Shown: in pieces, positions 10,101 to 22,628 of the stretch
Layout: each line of letters begins with the position of its first letter
Numbering within the stretch: the first letter of the stretch is position 1
Made by a program: the position numbers and the translations under genes
Assembly (NCBI GenBank): GCA_019671135.1
Contig: JAHRHY010000017.1
Coordinates: 1,288,181-1,352,180 of the forward strand
DNA from: Linnemannia hyalina
Taxonomy: Eukaryota > Mortierellomycota > Mortierellomycetes > Mortierellales > Mortierellaceae
Direction of reading: 5' to 3'
DNA: 64,000 nt
Notes under the pieces: generated by a model
Told to the model about the DNA's origin: nothing
Databases searched by the model: none
The model's input: only the letters and a program-made list of their open reading frames with translations

Positions 10101-10831
10101 AGTAGTCCTTCTTGGTGCATGAACCACAAACATTCATAGAAGTCCATGCCACAGCCTGAGAGCCAAAGCGAGAGAGTAGTCTTGCTTGGTCCATGAGTCA
10201 CAAGCATGCATAGAGGTTCATGCCACAGCGTAAGAGCCAGAGCGAGAGTGTAGTCCTGCTTGGTGCATAAACCACAAGCATGCATAGAGATTCATGCCAC
10301 AGCGTGAGAGCCAGAGCGAGAGTGTAGTCCTGCTTGGTGCATAAACCACAAGCATGCATAGAGATTCATGCCACAGCGTGAGAACAAAAGCGAGAGAGTA
10401 GTCCTGCTTGGTGCATAAACCACAAGCATGCATATAGATTCATGCCACAGCGTAAGAGCCAGAGCGAGAGTGTAGTCCTGCTTGGTGCATGAACCACAAA
10501 CATGGAGATTCATGCCACAGCGTGAGAACAAAAGCGAGAGAGTAGTCCTACTTGGTGCATAAACCACAAATATACATAGAGGTTCATGCCACAGCGTAAG
10601 AGTCAGAGCGAGAGAGTAGTCCTGCTTGGTGCATGAACCACAAACATGGAGATTCATGCCATAGCGTGAGAACAAAAGCGAGAGAGTAGTCCTGCTTGGT
10701 GCATAAACCACAAGCATGCATAGAGATTCATGCCACAGCGTAAGAGCAAAAGCGAGAGTATAGTCCTGCTTGGTGCATAAACCACAAGCATGCATAGAGA
10801 TTCATGCCACAGCGTGAGAGCAAAAGCGAGA
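10101..10831. repeat. 74-bp minisatellite, about 10 copies (left arm)
   Basis: Ten tandem units carry the landmark word GTCCTGCTTGGTGCATAAAC at a 74-bp spacing (about 10111, 10185, 10259, 10333, 10407, 10481, 10551, 10625, 10697, 10771). Two units are about 6 bp shorter (CATGGAG replaces CATGCATAGAG). Because 74 is not a multiple of three, the open frames across it are by-products and I do not call them genes. It lies between two divergent secreted-protein genes. The flanks (9672-10100 and 10832-11201) hold TATA boxes and otherwise nothing recognised. Confidence 0.93.
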
Positions 10832-11201
10832 GGGATCAAGCCCACATGCGATAAGGTGAATTGAAAGCACAGGACAAGTAAGAGGACAATCGCGATTGCA
10901 CAAGGGCCAAGAATACAAGGCATGTGGAGATTTTGTGAACAAGTGCACGGGTTCTGGAACTTATTTGCTCAGTGCCACCATAAAATAATCATCGCATATA
11001 AATGCAGTCTCTTCTGTTCCAGCATTTAATTTCAAATTCCAAGGCCTTCACCTCAGCTCCACCTCAAGCACTGAGTTTCTAAACCGCAACCAGCACATCT
11101 CCCACTCTCAGAGTAAGGCAGCGTGGCATTTCAAAGTATAATGATTATCCTTATGCGTGGAAGCTAATATTGTTTTACGATCGTACGTAGACTCACCAAG
11201 T

Positions 11202-11525
11202 ATGCGTATCAGGGCAACTGTCATATTGCTGGCTACATATCTCGCTAACCTCGGACAAGCTTATACAATCGGAAGACATGGCGGCAAACAAGTTACACAC
11301 ACCCGTGTTCTTCATACGGTCAGTTCCGTCCCGTATGCCTGCAACGGAGATACTGAATGCAAGAGGCTGCTTGCTGAAGCCAAATTGCTGTGCCAGAGGG
11401 ATGATGAGGATGCCGACTACTTGTGCGTCGAATATGGAGCCAAATGCCACCCTGGCGTAGAAGGATTTTGGGGTTGTGCAGTCGACACCGCGGATAGATA
11501 CTTCTGCGCATTTGTCCCAAGTTAG
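11202..11525 (+). CDS. Small secreted cysteine-rich protein B (left arm)
   Basis: 107 codons, starting at the Met of MRIRATVILLATYLANLGQA, a signal peptide with cleavage expected after GQA. The mature part has six or more Cys. Its C-terminal pattern LLCQ ... LCVEYGAKC ... FWGC ... YFCAFVPS lines up with protein A (LCQ, then Cys followed by an acidic/aromatic-Gly pair, then Trp-x-Cys, then aromatic-x-Cys, ending in Pro-Ser), so A and B look like diverged paralogues. It is transcribed away from A. A TATAAAT-like element lies near 10995-11003. Function unknown; a secreted effector-like role is inference. Confidence 0.65.
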   Translation: MRIRATVILLATYLANLGQAYTIGRHGGKQVTHTRVLHTVSSVPYACNGDTECKRLLAEAKLLCQRDDEDADYLCVEYGAKCHPGVEGFWGCAVDTADRYFCAFVPS

Positions 11526-12757
11526 ATAGAGCTGTAAATAGCTTAAATCAAATGGCCAGGCACTTCGAGTGCATTCCCTTGTCTAGTCTCTCAAGTAGCC
11601 ACTGCACTTGCAGGATTACATCGCATTTGTACATTTGCTCATTGAATGATGAACTTGAGGCTTGGCATCCAATTTGTGTTTGTGTTGCACATCATGGTGT
11701 ACTGACAAGAGGGTCACTTGTGAGAACAATAAAATCTCCGGTCCCCCGCTCAAAATGCTCTTCCTGTTGTCCACGAGCATGATAAGCAGGACTAACTTGT
11801 GGAGATCAGTGTCATACCCGACGATGATATATTTTTTTTTTATTTTTTTTTATTTTTTTTTTATTTTAAATGTTCATTCACTAATGTTCCGATCGGCCTT
11901 CAGACTCCTGTCCTTCATTCTCTTGATTCGTGGCCTCATTCATCACCACTTGCCCTTTTTTTTTCTTTTTTTTCTGTATGGACCGACATTGAATCATCCC
12001 CAGAATTGAAATGCCTGAATCGGCTGATCACTTAATTGGAGCGTATGCATCCTGGTTTTCCTTTTCAACTTGCGGGCTCTTTTTAGTTTCTAACTACCAT
12101 TCAACCTCCATGAGATACTCCTTCGAAAATCCTATACAACCTTCTATCAAAGTTTGGAGTTCCTACTCAAAGTTTTTTTTTGACTTGTATGCATGATTTT
12201 ATGTGGATTTGGCAAGTGGCAAGCTGTTTTTTTGTGCAGCCTCAATGCACTTTCTACAGGCAATCCGAAAGGTGATCTGTGTATAGGACATGGTAATGTT
12301 AGCAGCCTTGAGCTGTCAAGTGCGTGAGAAACGATTCTACGAAAAGGCACAGTGGAATACTTTCAGGAACCTGTTCAACGATGTCTGTTTTGTAACAAAC
12401 CCTTTTGTGCCTTCCACAGCATCCTTACACACGCCAACCTCTATTCCGACGCTGAAAGTGGTGTGTGCGAAATCAATCATCATACATACTACAGGAAGCG
12501 TTCGAGCAAGCCTAATGTATTGTCGATGGAGCATCGAACACGTTCATTGGAAAGACAAACAAACGCAACATAACCATGCTGAATTTTCGTCAGCGGCTAA
12601 TACCACTTTGCGAATGGATTTTGTTTATTGGTAGCTTTACAGCAGTCGTTGCAATAGAAGACAGAACGCTTGAGAGGCAGTGAGAGGATGAGACCAGTCA
12701 AAATAAGCGAGGAGAAAGTGTAAGATTTGGTTTATCTTGTTTTGATGATTGGGAGAT
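11526..12757. other. AT-rich non-coding part of left arm with a transposon-derived repeat
   Basis: It contains T8-11 runs separated by single A bases (about 11830-11870). A diverged repeat at about 11845-12263 is shared with 39340-39650; landmark on the right-arm strand: CTGTAGAAAGTGCATTGA and GGCATTTCAATTCTGG. No gene supported. Confidence 0.55.
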
Positions 12758-15700
12758 TTATTGCTCATCGCATTGTGAGGAGTCATTCGCCTTCAATTTT
12801 GATTTTTGAGATTGCTGGTCTTCAGAACGTCGCTTGTGTCCTTCTAGGTAGTCCAGAAAATCGACGTAGCGACGTAGGAAGATCTTCGGAAAGTTGTTGT
12901 CATCGATGCCGATGGACACACGTTGGAGGCCCTCAAGTTCGGTCTCAGGATCAGGCCAAACAACTTGGAAACTGACACCCTCAGCGGGGTAGGTGCTGAT
13001 GTATATCCCAATGGAACTGTAGTCCTATAATTGTAGTGGTTGCTGTTGATCGGATGGGACGCTTGTAGTCCAATCCTGTTGCCCCTGTTTTCGTCGCTTC
13101 TTCTGTTCCTTTTCCATCTTCTCCTGCCATTTTCCCCTGTACGGCGTGGCTGCTCACAGCTGCGAGCGCATTCTCGACATCGCTGGGCTCAAGAACTTGT
13201 CGCAATTTCAAAACCGGGCAAAGCAGGGTCACACGTCGCCATTGATCTTGACGAAAACATGACATCAAGTTCGGAGACATGAGGTGCTGGGAAATAAAAT
13301 GGAGGGATATCTTGATCGTTCTGTTTGGAGTCGTTCTCGACGTGCGCCTTCATAAGATGCTGTGTGGTGATGTTTTTCTGTGAGATGGCGAGTTTTGATT
13401 GCTGATCGCCGTATCCAACAGTCGTCACATCCTCGGCGAGCTGGTCCGGAAGAGAAGTGTTGGTCATCAAAGGCCATGACGACAACAGTCGACTTTTGAA
13501 CGTCTCGGGCGGCACGTCTCCCATGTGTTTTCGTGTACCGAAGGGTTGTCAAATTGTATCATCGCTCGTTCTGCCGCTGATACGAGTGACGCATCCTTCT
13601 CCCGGAAATAGTTGATGGCCGCTTTCGAGGCCAGTGGTTCATCGAGAACGGTTCTTGTGACACCTCCAAAGATCTTGATGCGACCGGACGCTGCCTCCGC
13701 TAGGTGCACTTCATTCTCAAGCACAGTCGACGGAGCGTCCAACAGATGACGGCGAAAAAAAAGAATAGTCCAAGCGATTCCTTGATAGAGGAGCATGAGG
13801 TGAAAAGCTCGGGATGGTTGGCGATCTTGGTCTCCAAAGTAGATTAAGTATTGAAAAAGAGGCAGTAGTACATTAGTAGAAAATAAGGTAGCAGCGAGCA
13901 GTGACATGAGAACATAGGACAATTCAAATGAGATGATAAGCAGGACAACTTACCGGTTGAATTCTCCGCACAAGTTTCCTCGGCGCTCTCGATCCTTCCA
14001 AGATGTAATCATGGTCTCGGTCTTGTCGATGGCAGCATTCCACTTCACGATCTCGAGAATTCCTTCGAATAGCCGTGACGATAGGTCTGAATCTGCCGGC
14101 GAGTCTTTTGTGCAACATCTCTACTGCGACGGAGGGTATAAGGAGTCCGCCTGTCTTTACGAATCGTCGTCCGGTAGCTGCTCCTTGAGGCGATCGACAT
14201 ACGCTTGTACCATATCGGCACCGGTCCATCCTGGAATCTCAATATATTTGGAAGGTGTTCGAGCCATACTCCTTGATGCCGTCGCCGCTGCTCATCGCTC
14301 AATGGAGAGTTCGGGTGCTCGGTCCTGTCCCACAGTAGACGATCGTAAGCTCATTTCGACTGCCTGCTCTTGGAAAACCGTTCAAGATCGGGGATAACAT
14401 TGGTCGCGGATTGGTTTCCAGGTAAGACGACTGGAATTTTGTACTGCCCTTGTCGCTCAGATCCTGGGCTTTGTCCACGACCAGCCTTAGCTTGGACTCG
14501 CTTGAGAAATTGGGATAGGCATGAGCAGCAAGACTCTTTCGCACTGAAAGAAGTTCGTGTCGGACAATAGGTCTCAATGCTGACTCGAATATCGTAAGTC
14601 CTTCCAGCTTGTTATAGAGTATCGAGAGCAGTTCTGAGAATACGTCTTGGAACATGTGAAGACAGACCTGGAGTAAGGCCCAACTTGCGCTGGAAAACGT
14701 CTGGCGGCAATCGGAGATCCGCAAACAGTATTTGAGGACCAAGAGTCGGGAGAGGAAAAGCAAAAGGGTCTTGTTGCATGCGAAGGCGGTGTTATGACCA
14801 GGACCTTGTTCCTCCATTGCTTCGGTGCCAATGGAATCGGGAAGTCGACTGAGATCGTTCAATCCAAGCTCATTCTTTGCCGCATTGAGATATAATCCCC
14901 ATTGAAGGCAGAGCATCCCTAACACCGAACGAGTTTTCCACATCCTACAAGATGGTAAGACATCAGGAAGTGTATGTTAGTCTACGGAAAGGCGAAAGCG
15001 CCGACATTGACAATGGATGTACAAACTCATGAAATGCAGCAAAGTACGTACCGGATACGCCAAATACCGGAAAGTCTTGTGATTGCATGTCCTCCATTCT
15101 TTCCAGTGGCATGTTCGATCTAAACTTTTCGGTGGAGCTGATAAATCCAAGAAAAAGAGCTCAGTCTCGCTTCCGCTTTTTTTGATGACGCCTCGCCGTA
15201 GGACTTTGGCAGCCGCTTAATTCCCTGTTGTCGTGGTAGGTAACGACTTTTCTCCATTCACGAAGCGTCCAGAAAGAGAGAGGCGGGCGAGCCAAGCGCG
15301 AAAAACTTGTTCTCGATTTTTGTTGATGTTGGCCCCGAGATCACCTGTTGAGAGATGAACCAGTTAGACAACGAAGCAATCATAACAAACAGGGAAGAGG
15401 GCAAGAAGCGGGGTCGACAGAACTTACCAGAGAGAGGGGTGCTGGGGCGAGATTGATCCGAGAGTTGGCTAGGGAGAGTAGGGGCTGGAGCCAGGGACAG
15501 GTGGAAGGACTATGTCAGTGCAATTGGATGAGAGGATAAGTTAGTGAATGCATAATGGACAGAATACATGTAAGGTGTGAATGAAAAAGCATGTGTGTTT
15601 GTGCATTACCTGGCGGAGGTCGCTGGACGATGCCGTGGGCCGTCTCTTTAGGTAGCTCCCAGGTAAGTGCTTTGGAAATACGCGTCGAGAGCTCGTCGTC

Positions 15701-15896
15701 CTCGTCCGTGATTGCTACGGAGACACGCTAAAGGGTGAGCTGGTCTGCATCGATGTCACTAGGCCATGGTCTTTTTGGCCATGATGAGGTTTGGAAGATC
15801 ATCAATAGTGTCGCTTGAAGGAATCTTGATAGAGAACGCATTGGAGGTATCCTCTCCATCAACAAGACAGAACAGGGTCAAGTGGTTGTCGGCCAT
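12758..15896 (-). pseudogene. Broken CRN-type effector gene with P-loop domain (left arm)
   Basis: This is the mirror copy of 17564-20702, transcribed outward from the central spacer. The N-terminus (from the ATG at 15896) is a CRN header, HLTLFCLVDGEDTSNAF. It is followed by a frame change and an in-frame TAG where the family has the Trp of LTLW, then the header end IVQRPPPG. Downstream pieces include a P-loop (Walker A) assembled across an intron, and several hundred residues of a recognisable CRN C-terminal region spread over all three frames. The multiple frame breaks and the nonsense codon argue for a pseudogene. CRN proteins of oomycetes and some fungi are effector or genome-conflict proteins with NTPase plus nuclease parts. 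Confidence 0.8.
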
Positions 15897-16021
15897 GGCG
15901 TTGCGAAGCTCGCTATGTGTGGAAGTGTGGAGGTGTGGAAAAGTGTTAAGTGAAAAAAAAGAGGAGGCCCTCCCACTTTTCTCTTTTTATTAATTCCACG
16001 CCAACCAGCCTTCAAAAGTGT

Positions 16022-17438
16022 AAAAAGAAATTAAACCCTTGGTAATATGAAACGTATAGAAGCGAGTCCACAAAATGAAAAGGCAAATAATAATAACCCA
16101 TCCAAACAGAAAGGAAGAACTGAGGAACTGACAAACACGAACCATTTTTTATCACTTCCACACCTCCACACCTCCGCACTATCCTAGCATCTGAATAAGG
16201 ACGCAAGCATGTGTGCAAACTGAATTCAGGGTTACAAACTATCTGGCAGATGAGCATCTTGTGCCTTTTCTTCGCCCGAACTACCATTGTGAGATTGAGC
16301 GTGCAGTTTCTGAGTAATTCGATTTTTTATTAACGCATACCTGTTTGACTGGCGAGGACCTATTTTGATGGTCTATTCCAAACGTACCCCTGTCATTTTC
16401 ACGAAGTGCCATGGCGGTTATAAGCGCCTTTCTGGCGGATGGATCTATGGTACGAAAAAATGAAAAAAAGATGGCAAGGAACAGGGACAAGGAAGAGAAA
16501 GGCGCACCCTGTCAGAGAACAAACAAGACAAACAGCAAAACATGCCCACATGCATACCATGGGGCGTCTCTCTATTTACTTTTTTCCTTCTGCCCTCCCT
16601 CTCTCTCTCATTCTACTTGTAAAACTCACCTTGCTCCCCTCGTCACTACTCTCCACCACAGTTAATCGTCATCTTCACCATCAGTCTTCCTGTCTCCCAT
16701 TACACCATACCTACATTACCACCTGTTGGTCTTCCAACATCTTTCCATCATCCAACGTTCTCTTTCACAGTTTTCTGTACCTTCTCCGCGCTCGGTCAAG
16801 GGCCCTTTGGCGTGCTTGTTCGTCTTGTACCTATCAAGTACCGAGCACCCGAAGCTTGGAGAGGTACAATCTTCGCGTCTATATGCCACCCCACATACCA
16901 CGTGTATTACCGTCGAGCACCTCCTAACCTCAACTTTAACCACTAGCCACTCTATCCGCTTAATTGTCGTTCGCCCATCCAGCTAAAACACAAAACACAC
17001 CAAAAAAATGCATCACTTAATGCGTTGCGAGTACTTGGACAATCGTATCTGCGTGCAAGAAGAACCTCTTCATATTCTGTTTAGCGCGTACCATCTGACA
17101 ATAACATGGTCATTTTCGTTTTCTAGTCTTCCAAGCATCTGCCCTTATCGGACCGATTTTCTTCTACAGCGGACAACCATTAACCGACACTCTGCATGCA
17201 CATACCACCCAGCACCCAAACACGCCAAGCAAGCAGGCAACAGCATCACCTCCAGCTCCTTTCCCATTGTGAGTTGTTTGTTCACTCAACTCCGCGGAAT
17301 ACCATTGTATTGCCCTATCATCATCTACATTGGCTCATCCGCTTTTTCTTTTATTTTCTTCTTTCATTATGCGATAGACCCTGCCTTCAATCTTTTTCGT
17401 ACCAATCCTGTCCAGACTATGAAAGGACTTTGATTTCC
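16022..17438. other. Spacer between the palindrome arms
   Basis: 1417 bp of sequence present once in the window. The left part contains TTCCACACCTCCACACC words that resemble the leader of the CRN copies. The central part (16560-16990) is CT-rich like a fungal 5' UTR. An ATG at 17008 in a good context (caaaaaaATGC) starts a short frame with splice-like signals near 17126, but the gene, if any, could not be modelled with confidence. Both CRN pseudogenes point away from this spacer, so it and the adjoining 125 bp on each side would contain their promoters. Confidence 0.6.
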
Positions 17439-17563
17439 ACACTTTTGAAGGCTGGTTGGCGTGGAATTAATAAAAAGAGAAAAGTGGGAGGGCCTCCTCT
17501 TTTTTTTCACTTAACACTTTTCCACACCTCCACACTTCCACACATAGCGAGCTTCGCAACGCC

Positions 17564-20500
17564 ATGGCCGACAACCACTTGACCCTGTTCTGTCTTGTTG
17601 ATGGAGAGGATACCTCCAATGCGTTCTCTATCAAGATTCCTTCAAGCGACACTATTGATGATCTTCCAAACCTCATCATGGCCAAAAAGACCATGGCCTA
17701 GTGACATCGATGCAGACCAGCTCACCCTTTAGCGTGTCTCCGTAGCAATCACGGACGAGGACGACGAGCTCTCGACGCGTATTTCCAAAGCACTTACCTG
17801 GGAGCTACCTAAAGAGACGGCCCACGGCATCGTCCAGCGACCTCCGCCAGGTAATGCACAAACACACATGCTTTTTCATTCACACCTTACATGTATTCTG
17901 TCCATTATGCATTCACTAACTTATCCTCTCATCCAATTGCACTGACATAGTCCTTCCACCTGTCCCTGGCTCCAGCCCCTACTCTCCCTAGCCAACTCTC
18001 GGATCAATCTCGCCCCAGCACCCCTCTCTCTGGTAAGTTCTGTCGACCCCGCTTCTTGCCCTCTTCCCTGTTTGTTATGATTGCTTCGTTGTCTAACTGG
18101 TTCATCTCTCAACAGGTGATCTCGGGGCCAACATCAACAAAAATCGAGAACAAGTTTTTCGCGCTTGGCTCGCCCGCCTCTCTCTTTCTGGACGCTTCGT
18201 GAATGGAGAAAAGTCGTTACCTACCACGACAACAGGGAATTAAGCGGCTGCCAAAGTCCTACGGCGAGGCGTCATCAAAAAAAGCGGAAGCGAGACTGAG
18301 CTCTTTTTCTTGGATTTATCAGCTCCACCGAAAAGTTTAGATCGAACATGCCACTGGAAAGAATGGAGGACATGCAATCACAAGACTTTCCGGTATTTGG
18401 CGTATCCGGTACGTACTTTGCTGCATTTCATGAGTTTGTACATCCATTGTCAATGTCGGCGCTTTCGCCTTTCCGTAGACTAACATACACTTCCTGATGT
18501 CTTACCATCTTGTAGGATGTGGAAAACTCGTTCGGTGTTAGGGATGCTCTGCCTTCAATGGGGATTATATCTCAATGCGGCAAAGAATGAGCTTGGATTG
18601 AACGATCTCAGTCGACTTCCCGATTCCATTGGCACCGAAGCAATGGAGGAACAAGGTCCTGGTCATAACACCGCCTTCGCATGCAACAAGACCCTTTTGC
18701 TTTTCCTCTCCCGACTCTTGGTCCTCAAATACTGTTTGCGGATCTCCGATTGCCGCCAGACGTTTTCCAGCGCAAGTTGGGCCTTACTCCAGGTCTGTCT
18801 TCACATGTTCCAAGACGTATTCTCAGAACTGCTCTCGATACTCTATAACAAGCTGGAAGGACTTACGATATTCGAGTCAGCATTGAGACCTATTGTCCGA
18901 CACGAACTTCTTTCAGTGCGAAAGAGTCTTGCTGCTCATGCCTATCCCAATTTCTCAAGCGAGTCCAAGCTAAGGCTGGTCGTGGACAAAGCCCAGGATC
19001 TGAGCGACAAGGGCAGTACAAAATTCCAGTCGTCTTACCTGGAAACCAATCCGCGACCAATGTTATCCCCGATCTTGAACGGTTTTCCAAGAGCAGGCAG
19101 TCGAAATGAGCTTACGATCGTCTACTGTGGGACAGGACCGAGCACCCGAACTCTCCATTGAGCGATGAGCAGCGGCGACGGCATCAAGGAGTATGGCTCG
19201 AACACCTTCCAAATATATTGAGATTCCAGGATGGACCGGTGCCGATATGGTACAAGCGTATGTCGATCGCCTCAAGGAGCAGCTACCGGACGACGATTCG
19301 TAAAGACAGGCGGACTCCTTATACCCTCCGTCGCAGTAGAGATGTTGCACAAAAGACTCGCCGGCAGATTCAGACCTATCGTCACGGCTATTCGAAGGAA
19401 TTCTCGAGATCGTGAAGTGGAATGCTGCCATCGACAAGACCGAGACCATGATTACATCTTGGAAGGATCGAGAGCGCCGAGGAAACTTGTGCGGAGAATT
19501 CAACCGGTAAGTTGTCCTGCTTATCATCTCATTTGAATTGTCCTATGTTCTCATGTCACTGCTCGCTGCTACCTTATTTTCTACTAATGTACTACTGCCT
19601 CTTTTTCAATACTTAATCTACTTTGGAGACCAAGATCGCCAACCATCCCGAGCTTTTCACCTCATGCTCCTCTATCAAGGAATCGCTTGGACTATTCTTT
19701 TTTTTCGCCGTCATCTGTTGGACGCTCCGTCGACTGTGCTTGAGAATGAAGTGCACCTAGCGGAGGCAGCGTCCGGTCGCATCAAGATCTTTGGAGGTGT
19801 CACAAGAACCGTTCTCGATGAACCACTGGCCTCGAAAGCGGCCATCAACTATTTCCGGGAGAAGGATGCGTCACTCGTATCAGCGGCAGAACGAGCGATG
19901 ATACAATTTGACAACCCTTCGGTACACGAAAACACATGGGAGACGTGCCGCCCGAGACGTTCAAAAGTCGACTGTTGTCGTCATGGCCTTTGATGACCAA
20001 CACTTCTCTTCCGGACCAGCTCGCCGAGGATGTGACGACTGTTGGATACGGCGATCAGCAATCAAAACTCGCCATCTCACAGAAAAACATCACCACACAG
20101 CATCTTATGAAGGCGCACGTCGAGAACGACTCCAAACAGAACGATCAAGATATCCCTCCATTTTATTTCCCAGCACCTCATGTCTCCGAACTTGATGTCA
20201 TGTTTTCGTCAAGATCAATGGCGACGTGTGACCCTGCTTTGCCCGGTTTTGAAATTGCGACAAGTTCTTGAGCCCAGCGATGTCGAGAATGCGCTCGCAG
20301 CTGTGAGCAGCCACGCCGTACAGGGGAAAATGGCAGGAGAAGATGGAAAAGGAACAGAAGAAGCGACGAAAACAGGGGCAACAGGATTGGACTACAAGCG
20401 TCCCATCCGATCAACAGCAACCACTACAATTATAGGACTACAGTTCCATTGGGATATACATCAGCACCTACCCCGCTGAGGGTGTCAGTTTCCAAGTTGT

Positions 20501-20702
20501 TTGGCCTGATCCTGAGACCGAACTTGAGGGCCTCCAACGTGTGTCCATCGGCATCGATGACAACAACTTTCCGAAGATCTTCCTACGTCGCTACGTCGAT
20601 TTTCTGGACTACCTAGAAGGACACAAGCGACGTTCTGAAGACCAGCAATCTCAAAAATCAAAATTGAAGGCGAATGACTCCTCACAATGCGATGAGCAAT
20701 AA
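17564..20702 (+). pseudogene. Broken CRN-type effector gene with P-loop domain (right arm)
   Basis: Header start ATG at 17564 (HLTLFCLVDGEDTSNAF). A frame change follows near 17700, then a TAG at about 17734 in the LTL(W) position, then the header end IVQRPPPG just before a GT donor near 17851. A clear intron 18409-18515 joins VFGVSG to CGKTRSV, forming a Walker A motif (GxxGxGKT), so an NTPase domain was present. The long frame 18516-19161 continues it. Later segments (19190-19510, 19640-20270, 20180-20480, 20455-20702) are homologous-looking but in shifting frames. The last frame ends at a TAA at 20700-20702. Not all frame changes fall at plausible splice sites. Lesions are identical to the left copy. 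Confidence 0.8.
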
Positions 20703-21934
20703 ATCTCCCAATCATCAAAACAAGATAAACCAAATCTTACACTTTCTCCTCGCTTATTTTGACTGGTCTCATCCTCTCACTGCCTCTCAAGCGTTCTGTC
20801 TTCTATTGCAACGACTGCTGTAAAGCTACCAATAAACAAAATCCATTCGCAAAGTGGTATTAGCCGCTGACGAAAATTCAGCATGGTTATGTTGCGTTTG
20901 TTTGTCTTTCCAATGAACGTGTTCGATGCTCCATCGACAATACATTAGGCTTGCTCGAACGCTTCCTGTAGTATGTATGATGATTGATTTCGCACACACC
21001 ACTTTCAGCGTCGGAATAGAGGTTGGCGTGTGTAAGGATGCTGTGGAAGGCACAAAAGGGTTTGTTACAAAACAGACATCGTTGAACAGGTTCCTGAAAG
21101 TATTCCACTGTGCCTTTTCGTAGAATCGTTTCTCACGCACTTGACAGCTCAAGGCTGCTAACATTACCATGTCCTATACACAGATCACCTTTCGGATTGC
21201 CTGTAGAAAGTGCATTGAGGCTGCACAAAAAAACAGCTTGCCACTTGCCAAATCCACATAAAATCATGCATACAAGTCAAAAAAAAACTTTGAGTAGGAA
21301 CTCCAAACTTTGATAGAAGGTTGTATAGGATTTTCGAAGGAGTATCTCATGGAGGTTGAATGGTAGTTAGAAACTAAAAAGAGCCCGCAAGTTGAAAAGG
21401 AAAACCAGGATGCATACGCTCCAATTAAGTGATCAGCCGATTCAGGCATTTCAATTCTGGGGATGATTCAATGTCGGTCCATACAGAAAAAAAAGAAAAA
21501 AAAAGGGCAAGTGGTGATGAATGAGGCCACGAATCAAGAGAATGAAGGACAGGAGTCTGAAGGCCGATCGGAACATTAGTGAATGAACATTTAAAATAAA
21601 AAAAAAATAAAAAAAAATAAAAAAAAAATATATCATCGTCGGGTATGACACTGATCTCCACAAGTTAGTCCTGCTTATCATGCTCGTGGACAACAGGAAG
21701 AGCATTTTGAGCGGGGGACCGGAGATTTTATTGTTCTCACAAGTGACCCTCTTGTCAGTACACCATGATGTGCAACACAAACACAAATTGGATGCCAAGC
21801 CTCAAGTTCATCATTCAATGAGCAAATGTACAAATGCGATGTAATCCTGCAAGTGCAGTGGCTACTTGAGAGACTAGACAAGGGAATGCACTCGAAGTGC
21901 CTGGCCATTTGATTTAAGCTATTTACAGCTCTAT
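20703..21934. other. AT-rich non-coding part of right arm with a transposon-derived repeat
   Basis: Mirror of 11526-12757. The diverged repeat occupies about 21197-21615 (CTGTAGAAAGTGCATTGA, GGCATTTCAATTCTGG, GGAACATTAGTGAATGA) and is related to 39340-39650. No gene supported. Confidence 0.55.
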
Positions 21935-22258
21935 CTAACTTGGGACAAATGCGCAGAAGTATCTATCCGCGGTGTCGACTGCACAACCCCAAAATCCTTC
22001 TACGCCAGGGTGGCATTTGGCTCCATATTCGACGCACAAGTAGTCGGCATCCTCATCATCCCTCTGGCACAGCAATTTGGCTTCAGCAAGCAGCCTCTTG
22101 CATTCAGTATCTCCGTTGCAGGCATACGGGACGGAACTGACCGTATGAAGAACACGGGTGTGTGTAACTTGTTTGCCGCCATGTCTTCCGATTGTATAAG
22201 CTTGTCCGAGGTTAGCGAGATATGTAGCCAGCAATATGACAGTTGCCCTGATACGCAT
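21935..22258 (-). CDS. Small secreted cysteine-rich protein B (right arm)
   Basis: Identical protein to 11202-11525: signal peptide MRIRATVILLATYLANLGQA, and a Cys-rich mature part ending YFCAFVPS. It reads toward the spacer in this arm; its promoter faces the minisatellite and gene A. On the minus strand a CATATAAATG box lies about 200 bp before the start. The perfect duplicate means expression of the two copies cannot be separated by ordinary short reads. Confidence 0.65.
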   Translation of the reverse strand: MRIRATVILLATYLANLGQAYTIGRHGGKQVTHTRVLHTVSSVPYACNGDTECKRLLAEAKLLCQRDDEDADYLCVEYGAKCHPGVEGFWGCAVDTADRYFCAFVPS

Positions 22259-22628
22259 ACTTGGTGAGTCTACGTACGATCGTAAAACAATATTAGCTTC
22301 CACGCATAAGGATAATCATTATACTTTGAAATGCCACGCTGCCTTACTCTGAGAGTGGGAGATGTGCTGGTTGCGGTTTAGAAACTCAGTGCTTGAGGTG
22401 GAGCTGAGGTGAAGGCCTTGGAATTTGAAATTAAATGCTGGAACAGAAGAGACTGCATTTATATGCGATGATTATTTTATGGTGGCACTGAGCAAATAAG
22501 TTCCAGAACCCGTGCACTTGTTCACAAAATCTCCACATGCCTTGTATTCTTGGCCCTTGTGCAATCGCGATTGTCCTCTTACTTGTCCTGTGCTTTCAAT
22601 TCACCTTATCGCATGTGGGCTTGATCCC

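Larger units (their letters stand above)
8404..16021. repeat. Left arm of giant inverted repeat (7618 bp)
   Basis: Each base at position p pairs with the base at 33460 minus p in the right arm. I traced the exact limits. Outside, the match starts at C8404 (pairs with G25056) and fails at 8403/25057. Inside, it holds to T16021 (pairs with A17439) and fails at 16022/17438. All open frames in this arm have identical partners at mirrored coordinates, so there is no net indel over 7.6 kb, including long poly-T tracts near 11830-11870. The first 300 bp (8404-8707) hold no gene. The outer tip is CATACTGTATG, itself a short palindrome. Confidence 0.97.

Noticed and set aside
10218..10923. Open frames up to 167 codons across the minisatellite (and mirror copies at 22537-23441)
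   Set aside because: They follow the 74-bp repeat, with the peptide pattern cycling through frames every unit; composition and position explain them better than a gene.
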